From: REEB509 sp044370335
Lineage (GTDB): Bacteria; Pseudomonadota; Alphaproteobacteria; Caulobacterales; Aquidulcibacteraceae
Reading direction: 5' to 3'
Assembly: GCA_044370335.1 (NCBI GenBank)
Contig: JBILVS010000085.1
Span: forward strand, 1-12,647
DNA: 12,647 bases
In this document: positions 1-5,417 of the stretch, piece after piece
Layout of the letters: every line of letters begins with the position of its first letter
Numbering within the stretch: the stretch's first letter is position 1
Program-made: the position numbers and the translations under genes
Notes under the pieces: generated by a model
What the model saw: the letters and a program-made list of their open reading frames with translations, nothing else
What the model was told of the DNA's origin: nothing
The model's database searches: none

Positions 1-630
1 CTGGAAGGCGAGGGGGGCGGCCCCCTCTGCGAGGCGGACGCTGTGGTGATCGCCACAGGCGCAAGCCTTCAGGCGTTTCCCGAAACCCGTTGGCTGCCGA
101 TCGCGTTGTCGCAAGGGCAGATCGAGTTTGGCGACTCGCTTCAACCGCCTCAGGCCCTCACCCAAGGCGCCTATGTCGGTCCCTGCGGCGCGGGGCTTGT
201 CTTCGGGGCCACCTTTGCGGCGACGCATGAGGTTGTCGCCCCGGCGACCACCGAAGCCCGCGCCGAAAACCTCGCGCGACTGGCGGCCCTTGATCCTGAG
301 CTTGCCGCGCGCCTTGATCCGGCGCGCCTCCAGTCCCGCGCGGCCGTCCGGGCCACCACCGCCGACCGCCTGCCGATCCTCGGCCCGGCCCCCAACGCCG
401 CCGCCTGGCGCCTGACCGATCAGCATAATTCCGGGCCTCGTCATGACGGCCTCTGGCTTTTCGGCGGGCTTGGCGCTCGCGGTCTGACTTTGGCGCCGCT
501 TCTCGCTGAAAGCCTTGCAAGCCGCCTGTGCGTCGAGCCCGACCCCATCGCGGCTGACCAGCGGGTGGTCTTGGATCCGGCCCGATTTATTCTCCGGGCT
601 CTCAAGCGGGGAGAAACCCTTCCGGCGTAA
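1..630 (+). CDS. mnmC: MnmC-like FAD-dependent tRNA-modification oxidase, C-terminal part (5' end outside window)
   Basis: The reading frame is open from base 1 and ends at TAA 628-630, giving 209 visible residues. These look like the C-terminal FAD-dependent oxidase domain of MnmC. That domain oxidatively removes the carboxymethyl group from cmnm5(s2)U34 in the tRNA wobble position, and a methyltransferase domain (MnmD) then completes mnm5(s2)U. What I see: the FAD-fold strand ADAVVIATGAS near the start, LPIALSQGQIEFG (where family members have a P-x-RGQ-type strand), a VRATTADRLPILGPAP segment, and the typical closing GGLGARGLTLAPLLAE followed by PDPIAADQRVVLDPARF. The FAD-binding GxGxxG motif and any fused methyltransferase domain lie upstream of the window, so I cannot tell whether the gene is fused or stand-alone. 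A generic DAO-family oxidoreductase is the alternative. wecG follows 10 bases after the stop. Confidence 0.82.
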   Translation: MEGEGGGPLCEADAVVIATGASLQAFPETRWLPIALSQGQIEFGDSLQPPQALTQGAYVGPCGAGLVFGATFAATHEVVAPATTEARAENLARLAALDPELAARLDPARLQSRAAVRATTADRLPILGPAPNAAAWRLTDQHNSGPRHDGLWLFGGLGARGLTLAPLLAESLASRLCVEPDPIAADQRVVLDPARFILRALKRGETLPA

Positions 631-640
631 GCTCTGGGGC

Positions 641-1387
641 ATGACCATCGCCCCGCGCCCCTTCTTGAGCGTGAATTTCACCCCCTTGACCCGCGCCGCG
701 GCGCGCTCGGTCATCGCGGACCGAGCGGCGCGCCTGGCTCGGTTCGCCTATGTGGCGACCCCCAATGTCGCCCATATTGTGGCGCTTCATGAGGATGTTC
801 CGGCCCGCAAGCCCCTTTATGAAGCGGCTTGGCTCCGTCTCAACGACAGCCGCATTCTGGAGCTCCTCGCCAAAGCGTCCGGCCTGGACCTGCCCGTCGC
901 GACAGGCTCAGACCTCACCGCAGATCTTTTTGAAACCGTCATCCAGCCTTCAACCCCGATCACCGTGGTCGGCGGCGACGAGGCCTTGATCGACGCGCTC
1001 AAGCATCGCTTTGGCCTACACACTGTGCATTGGCGCGCCCCGCCGATGGGTCTTGCCAAGAAGCCGGAGGCGATTGCCGAGGCCGCGGCCTTCATCGCCG
1101 AGCACAAGACCCCCTTCGTTTTCCTTTGCGTCGGCGCGCCGCAACAGGAGATGCTGGCCAAGGCTGTGCTGGACCGGGGCGACGCGGTGGGCGTCGGCCT
1201 TTGCGTCGGCGCCGCGTTGGACTTCCTCGTCGGTCGTGTCCAGCGCGCCCCTCGCTGGATGCAGGCGGCGCGCCTCGAATGGCTGCATCGCCTGATGAAG
1301 GAGCCCAATCGGCTCGCCCAACGCTATCTGATTGAGGGGCCCAAAATTCTTGCGATCTGGGGCCGATGGCGTCAGGAAGCGGCTTGA
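641..1387 (+). CDS. WecG/TagA/CpsF family glycosyltransferase
   Basis: A 248-residue protein of the WecG/TagA/CpsF family (GT26). Members transfer a sugar such as ManNAc(A) from a UDP-sugar to a polyprenyl-diphosphate-linked acceptor on the cytoplasmic membrane during surface polysaccharide or teichoic-acid synthesis. Family features: YVATPNVAHIV (residues 37-47) with the conserved Asn (N42), an acidic residue at D69 where the family has its catalytic Asp, VGGDEALID, VGAPQQEMLA, and the C-terminal block VGAALDFLVGR..RAPRWMQ...LEWLHRL..EP.R..QRYL. The family's usual Asp-Gly is Asp-Ser here. I chose ATG 641 because the family homology begins there; the frame is open further upstream but that part overlaps the preceding gene. 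The Shine-Dalgarno is weak (TGGGG, 635-639). The gene overlaps the convergent transporter gene by 16 bases. The donor sugar cannot be read from the sequence, and no polysaccharide cluster surrounds it. Confidence 0.88.
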   Translation: MTIAPRPFLSVNFTPLTRAAARSVIADRAARLARFAYVATPNVAHIVALHEDVPARKPLYEAAWLRLNDSRILELLAKASGLDLPVATGSDLTADLFETVIQPSTPITVVGGDEALIDALKHRFGLHTVHWRAPPMGLAKKPEAIAEAAAFIAEHKTPFVFLCVGAPQQEMLAKAVLDRGDAVGVGLCVGAALDFLVGRVQRAPRWMQAARLEWLHRLMKEPNRLAQRYLIEGPKILAIWGRWRQEAA

Positions 1388-2760
1388 GTCTTGGCCGCAG
1401 CTGCTTCCGCGTTCCGCGTTTCGATCGCGGCCCTCAGCTCGGCCTGGCGGGCGGCGTCGAGTGGATAGGCGCGCAGCGACAGGGCGGTCGCAAAATTGAT
1501 CATCATCGGCACTACGGAAAACATCACGACCAAAGCCATCAGCGCGGTGTCGCTGTTCTGGGCCCCTTCACCGCCAGAAAATCCGAACCACGACAGGATG
1601 ATAAGGCTCGCCGGCCCCATCGCGAGCCCAACTTTCCCCGTGGTCAGCAAAAGCCCGAAGAAAAGCCCTGATCGCTGTTGCCCCGTGCGCAGTTCATCCT
1701 CATCCGCGACGTCCGCCATCATCGATCGCAGAAGCATGGTCCCCGCCACCGCGGGCACCCCGGCGATCCCCATGGCGATCGCGGTCAGCGTCGCGTTTCC
1801 TTGCGGCATCAACGGCACGACCCCAAGGGCGACGCCCCACCATAGACACGCCCACGCCAGCGCCTTGTGCTTGCCGTAGCGCCGCCCAAGCCACGTGAAC
1901 AAAGGGGCCCCTAGGAGTCCGGCGGAGAAGTAAACCAGCAGAAAAGCCGCCGGATTGCTCAGTTGGGCGACATGGCTGCCGTAGAGAATGAACAGCGCTC
2001 CCGCGATCCCTTGGGTGGCCCCCAGCAGGAAGTCCGGGATTAAGATTCGCCGCAAGGGCGCATTCTCCCCCAAAGCCTTCATGGCGGAGCCGAACCCCAG
2101 TCGCGCCTGGACCGGCGGCGCCGGCCGCTCCGGCGTGCTCCACACGCAGATGCCGACACACACCGGCAGGGCGATGATGATCGTCCAGCCCATGACGTGA
2201 ACGCCGTCCGCGAAAGTGCCCAAGCCGGAAAGCTCGACCAGCGCCGGCAGCGCCATCACGAACACCTGTCCGAGCTGCGAGGCGAGCTGAACCGCCCCCA
2301 ACACCTTTGTACGGGCGTTGTAATCAGGCTCCAGCTCCCCAGCCCACCCAAGATGCGCGATCATGGCGCAGGCGAAGCTTGAATAGAGCGACAGGATGGC
2401 GATGCCCGCTAGGATCGCCCCCGCCTGAGGCGGCAGCCCGATAAATGCAAGCCACACCGCAAACATCACGAAAGGCGTCGCGCCCAAAAGCCACGTCTTC
2501 CGCCGGCCAAGAGCCGTGCGGGTCCTGTCCTGCAGCCCCCCGATCGTGGGGTTGAGCACGATGTCGAAGGCCCGCGCCACGAGGAACAGAGCCCCCACCA
2601 GCGCCGCCTCGAGCCCCAGATGCTGGATATAGTATGGGGGCAAGAACACAATCGGCGGCACCGACAGCGCCAAAAGCGGCGCCCCCGGCAGGGCGAAGGC
2701 GGCCAGCCGCAGGCCGAAAATCGGAGCTGAGCCGGGCGTTCCGGAGCCAGGGCTTGTCAT
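1372..2760 (-). CDS. MFS transporter of the GPH (glycoside-pentoside-hexuronide/MelB-like) family
   Basis: A 462-residue, very hydrophobic inner-membrane protein with about twelve predicted helices, typical for the GPH branch of the major facilitator superfamily. These are sugar:cation symporters related to MelB, although many alphaproteobacterial members have unknown substrates. The N-domain signature is clear: RAFDIVLNP (residues 63-71) followed by GGLQDRTRTALGRRKTW (74-90), matching MelB's helix II and loop 2-3. In that alignment MelB Asp55 is kept (D66), but the cation-site Asp59 is replaced by Asn (N70). Start ATG 2760 is preceded by GGGAGA on the minus strand at about 9 bases. The gene is probably the last of a minus-strand run (4117 to 1372), 92 bases after the SuhB-type gene. 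Its stop lies inside the 3' end of the convergent glycosyltransferase gene. The substrate is not inferable. Confidence 0.88.
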   Translation of the reverse strand: MTSPGSGTPGSAPIFGLRLAAFALPGAPLLALSVPPIVFLPPYYIQHLGLEAALVGALFLVARAFDIVLNPTIGGLQDRTRTALGRRKTWLLGATPFVMFAVWLAFIGLPPQAGAILAGIAILSLYSSFACAMIAHLGWAGELEPDYNARTKVLGAVQLASQLGQVFVMALPALVELSGLGTFADGVHVMGWTIIIALPVCVGICVWSTPERPAPPVQARLGFGSAMKALGENAPLRRILIPDFLLGATQGIAGALFILYGSHVAQLSNPAAFLLVYFSAGLLGAPLFTWLGRRYGKHKALAWACLWWGVALGVVPLMPQGNATLTAIAMGIAGVPAVAGTMLLRSMMADVADEDELRTGQQRSGLFFGLLLTTGKVGLAMGPASLIILSWFGFSGGEGAQNSDTALMALVVMFSVVPMMINFATALSLRAYPLDAARQAELRAAIETRNAEAAAAKTQAAS

Positions 2761-2797
2761 GCAGGCGGTTCTCCCAACCGAAGCGCTGCGCGGATCG

Positions 2798-2811
2798 TGA
2801 CGCCCACGTCA
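2798..2811. promoter_or_regulatory. Short dyad TGACG-CCCA-CGTCA upstream of the transporter gene
   Basis: The 92-base gap between the SuhB-type gene and the transporter contains a perfect 5-base inverted repeat with a 4-base spacer, about 38 bases upstream of the transporter start. Such a dyad could be an operator, but half-sites this short arise by chance in GC-rich DNA. No clear -35/-10 pair or terminator was seen in the gap. Confidence 0.2.
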
Positions 2812-2852
2812 GAGGGGTGGGAGGGTGACCCGAACGGCCGCCGTTGCCAAGC

Positions 2853-3641
2853 TCAACCTGCGGCCAGCGTCTTTCCCAAAAGCGCGATCATTCGCTCATT
2901 GCCGGCGATGATCGATCCGGTCTGCATGAAGTCCCGGCCGTCCATCTCCCGGGCGAAGCCCCCAGCTTCCCGCACAATGACGGCCCCGGCGGCGATATCC
3001 CAAGCGGCAAGGTCGCGCTCCCAGAAGGCGTCGAACCGCCCCGCCGCGACATAGGCCAGGTCCAGCGCCGCCGAGCCGTAGCGCCGGACGCCGGCGGTGG
3101 CGGCCATCACCCGCTCAAGTTCATTCAGGAAACGCTCCCGGCCGGGCTTGCCCCGGAAGGGCATCCCCGTAGCGATCAACGCGCTGCCCAGATCGGTCCG
3201 CGCCGCCACCCGCAACCGCCGATCCTTCAGGAACGCGCCGGAGCCCCGCTCTGCATGGAAAAGCTCGTCCTTGGCGACGTCATAGACGACGCCCGCGACC
3301 AGCTCGCCCTCCCGTTCCAAAGCGACCGAGATCGCGAAATGCGGCAGCCCGTGCATGAAATTGGTCGTTCCGTCCAAAGGATCGACGATGAAGCGGTGCG
3401 TCTTGTCCGACCCCTCCACCGCACCCCGCTCCTCCATCAGAAAGCCGTAGCCCGGCCGCGCCTTGGAAAGCTCTTCAAACAGCACCTTCTCCGCCCGAAG
3501 GTCCGCCGCGGTCACAAAATCCGATGGCCCCTTTTTTGAGACCTGGAGATTCTCGACCTCACCGAAATCCCGGGCGAGGGCGCGCCCGGCTTTGCGGGCG
3601 GCATTGATCATGATGGTGAGGGTTGGAGAGGCGTGCGGCAT
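2853..3641 (-). CDS. suhB: Inositol-1-monophosphatase family protein (SuhB-like)
   Basis: A 262-residue Mg2+-dependent phosphatase of the IMPase family, cytoplasmic, typically hydrolysing myo-inositol-1-phosphate and related sugar phosphates. In E. coli SuhB also acts in rRNA antitermination, but I cannot claim that role here. All metal-site motifs are present: Glu70 in FLMEERG, Asp87 and Asp90 in DPLDGTTNF, and Asp215 in WDIAAGA. The numbering nearly matches the human enzyme. The conserved region starts around IMINAARKAGRALARDF, so ATG 3641 is credible, with Met11 as a backup start. The Shine-Dalgarno is poor. The length is normal for the family. It sits 44 bases downstream of the small membrane-protein gene on the same strand, consistent with co-transcription. 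A 3'(2'),5'-bisphosphate nucleotidase or histidinol-phosphatase of the same fold is less likely because of the DPLDGTTNF-centred, SuhB-like overall sequence. Confidence 0.92.
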   Translation of the reverse strand: MPHASPTLTIMINAARKAGRALARDFGEVENLQVSKKGPSDFVTAADLRAEKVLFEELSKARPGYGFLMEERGAVEGSDKTHRFIVDPLDGTTNFMHGLPHFAISVALEREGELVAGVVYDVAKDELFHAERGSGAFLKDRRLRVAARTDLGSALIATGMPFRGKPGRERFLNELERVMAATAGVRRYGSAALDLAYVAAGRFDAFWERDLAAWDIAAGAVIVREAGGFAREMDGRDFMQTGSIIAGNERMIALLGKTLAAG

Positions 3642-3685
3642 GGGCGGGCCGTGCTAACAGCCGCGCGCCGCCCCCGCAAGCGTGC

Positions 3686-4117
3686 TCAGGCGTGCCGCCG
3701 TCCTTGCGGACCAAAAAACCCGTAAACCAAACCGCCCAAAGCCCCAGCGGCGGTCAGAAGCTGCGCCCCCTCCACCGTCCGCGCCGCCGCCAGCACCGGC
3801 ATCGGGAAAGCGACGCTCAACCCCCCGAGCACCAGGAGCACGGCTCCCGCGCCCGCGAGCGCGAAAAGCAAAAGCCGCCCGAAAAAGGGCTGTCGCAGCG
3901 CAAACCCGGCGATCAACGCGGTGAGCAGAAAGGCCGGCGCTAGAAACAGGGCGAGCAAGGGCGCAGCTCCGACCAAATCCCGCGCCGCCGCCGCCGCCCG
4001 GTCCGCCGGCGTCACCGACACGCCCAGCGCGTCCAGATTGATCTGCGACCCGGCGACCGCCACGAACCCCGTGACCGCGACCGCCGCCAAAAGAAACGCC
4101 AAAATGCGCCGAACCAT
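3686..4117 (-). CDS. Small four-helix membrane protein of unknown function
   Basis: A 143-residue protein I do not recognise. ATG 4117 was chosen because a good Shine-Dalgarno (GGAGGA, 8 bases upstream) precedes it; the frame is open further upstream but has no hydrophobic or conserved content there. Four hydrophobic stretches are visible: residues ~4-23 (ILAFLLAAVAVTGFVAVAG), ~50-73 (ending before RQPFFGR), ~79-100 and ~118-136 (LLTAAGALGGLVYGFFG). The last ends in a basic tail (PQGRRHA). Between helices 1 and 2 is a polar segment with a conserved-looking NLDALGVSVTPADRAA. It is probably an inner-membrane protein, first gene of the minus-strand run with the SuhB-type and transporter genes, and is divergent from the sugar dehydrogenase 89 bases away. 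No function can be assigned. Confidence 0.72.
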   Translation of the reverse strand: MVRRILAFLLAAVAVTGFVAVAGSQINLDALGVSVTPADRAAAAARDLVGAAPLLALFLAPAFLLTALIAGFALRQPFFGRLLLFALAGAGAVLLVLGGLSVAFPMPVLAAARTVEGAQLLTAAGALGGLVYGFFGPQGRRHA

Positions 4118-4206
4118 TCCCCATTCCTCCCAAATCCACCATATCCCGAAGGAAGTTGAGCCGCCAAGCCTTCCGCCGCGGCCATTGACCTGACAGGGGA
4201 GTGCGC
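4118..4206. promoter_or_regulatory. Divergent intergenic region between the membrane-protein and sugar-dehydrogenase genes
   Basis: These 89 bases separate two divergent genes and so must contain, or lie near, promoters for both. Both ribosome-binding sites are visible: GGAGGA on the minus strand for the membrane protein and AGGGGAG (4195-4201) on the plus strand for the dehydrogenase. I could not pick out a convincing -35/-10 pair or operator. Confidence 0.35.
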
Positions 4207-5355
4207 ATGAGGGGCTTGTTGATGAGCGTCGCGGTGGCGGCGTTGGGCCTGTCGGCCGGGTGCTCGGCGGCCCAAATTCAATCGCCCCCCGCGCCGACCG
4301 CCGACGCCGGCGCCTACAGCGTCTCCGTCGTCGCTTCGGGCCTCGATCTGCCTTGGGGGCTCTCATTCCTGCCGGATGGGACCATGCTGGTGGCCGAACG
4401 CAATGGCGCGTTGCGGGTGATTGAAAACGGCGTCCTGCGGCCTGAGCCCGTCTCCGGCGTGCCGGACGTCTTCGCTGAAGGACAAGGCGGTTTCTTTGAG
4501 GCGCAGCCGCATCCGCGCTTTGCGGAGAACCGCTTGGTCTATCTCACCTATGCGGCGGGCGAGGAGAACGCCAACCGGACCACGCTGGCTCGGGCCGAGT
4601 TCGATGGCCGGGGCCTCTCCAACCTTGAAGTCCTTTGGCAGGCCTCTCCTGAAAAGGAAGGCGGCGCCCATTTCGGCGGCCGGATCCTGTTCCTCCCGGA
4701 CGACACCATGCTCCTCACCCTCGGCGATGGGTTTGCCTATCGCGAACAGGCCCAAGCCCTGGACAGCGACTTGGGCAAGATTGTCCGCCTGACCCTCGAC
4801 GGCGACCCCGCCCCGGGCAATCCCCTGGCCTCCCAAGGGGCCCGGCCAGAAATCTGGACCTACGGCCACCGCAATGTCCAAGGCGTCGCCATGGACCCCG
4901 CAACGGGGCGTATCTGGACCAATGAACACGGTCCCCGCGGCGGCGACGAGGTCAACCTCATGCGCCCCGGCGCCAATTACGGCTGGCCCGTCATCACCTA
5001 TGGCGTGGACTATTCCGGCGCGGTGATCTCGCCCTTCACCGAGCGCGAGGGCATGGAGCAGCCTTTGGTCTATTGGACCCCCTCCATCGCGCCCTCCGGG
5101 ATGGCGTTCTATGATGGCGCTCTGTTCCCGGCTTGGCGGGGAGACTTGTTTGTCTCGGCTTTGGCGGGAGCGCAGGTACGGCGGATCGATCTGGACGCCG
5201 CCGGCGCCGTGCAGGGCCAGGAGATCCTTCTGCAGGAACTGGAGGGACGTTTCCGCAACGTCGTGCAAGGGCCCGACGGGGCTCTTTATCTCTTGGCCGA
5301 GAGCACCGCCGCCGACTCCTCGGGCCAAGTTCTGCGCATCGCGCCGCCGGACTGA
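4207..5355 (+). CDS. PQQ-dependent aldose sugar dehydrogenase (soluble glucose/sorbosone dehydrogenase family), predicted lipoprotein
   Basis: A 382-residue protein of the six-bladed beta-propeller family that includes E. coli YliI (Asd) and soluble quinoprotein glucose dehydrogenase. Members oxidise aldoses using PQQ in the periplasm. Seen: an N-terminal hydrophobic stretch ending in a lipobox (LSAGC, Cys19), so it is probably lipid-anchored. It is followed by LPWGLSFLPDGTMLVAERNGALRV (~48-71, split by blades), HFGGRILFLPDD with the expected catalytic-type His155, LGKIVRLTLDGDPAPGNP, YGHRNVQG with Arg222, and EHGPRGGDEVN...GANYGWP. The lipobox -3 position is Ser, which is allowed but not the commonest. 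ATG 4207 was preferred over GTG 4201 because AGGGGAG (4195-4201) is correctly spaced only for 4207. No pqq biosynthesis genes are in the window. The gene ends at a bidirectional terminator shared with the TonB receptor. Confidence 0.9.
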   Translation: MRGLLMSVAVAALGLSAGCSAAQIQSPPAPTADAGAYSVSVVASGLDLPWGLSFLPDGTMLVAERNGALRVIENGVLRPEPVSGVPDVFAEGQGGFFEAQPHPRFAENRLVYLTYAAGEENANRTTLARAEFDGRGLSNLEVLWQASPEKEGGAHFGGRILFLPDDTMLLTLGDGFAYREQAQALDSDLGKIVRLTLDGDPAPGNPLASQGARPEIWTYGHRNVQGVAMDPATGRIWTNEHGPRGGDEVNLMRPGANYGWPVITYGVDYSGAVISPFTEREGMEQPLVYWTPSIAPSGMAFYDGALFPAWRGDLFVSALAGAQVRRIDLDAAGAVQGQEILLQELEGRFRNVVQGPDGALYLLAESTAADSSGQVLRIAPPD

Positions 5356-5362
5356 GCCCATG

Positions 5363-5394
5363 AAAAAAAGGCCCGGGGTGCGCCCCGGGCCTTT
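5363..5394. terminator. Strong bidirectional rho-independent terminator
   Basis: A perfect 12-base inverted repeat (5367-5378 AAAGGCCCGGGG and 5383-5394 CCCCGGGCCTTT) with a 4-base loop TGCG. On the minus strand the stem ends in a run of seven T (from A 5363-5369), a textbook terminator for the TonB receptor gene ending at 5418. On the plus strand the stem runs into TTTCCCTCTT, which is weaker but sufficient for the dehydrogenase gene that stops at 5355. Confidence 0.92.
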
Positions 5395-5417
5395 CCCTCT
5401 TAGACCGACTGGGTCGA

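Noticed and set aside
515..640. Upstream extension of the WecG-type transferase
   Set aside because: Overlaps mnmC in a different frame and has no family sequence; homology starts at ATG 641.
4118..4366. Upstream extension of the four-helix membrane protein
   Set aside because: The Arg/Pro-rich extension overlaps the divergent dehydrogenase gene; GGAGGA supports the start at 4117.
4363..5361. 332-codon minus-strand frame opposite the sugar dehydrogenase
   Set aside because: Shadow of a well-supported propeller protein; no recognisable domain and its start would lie inside the terminator region.
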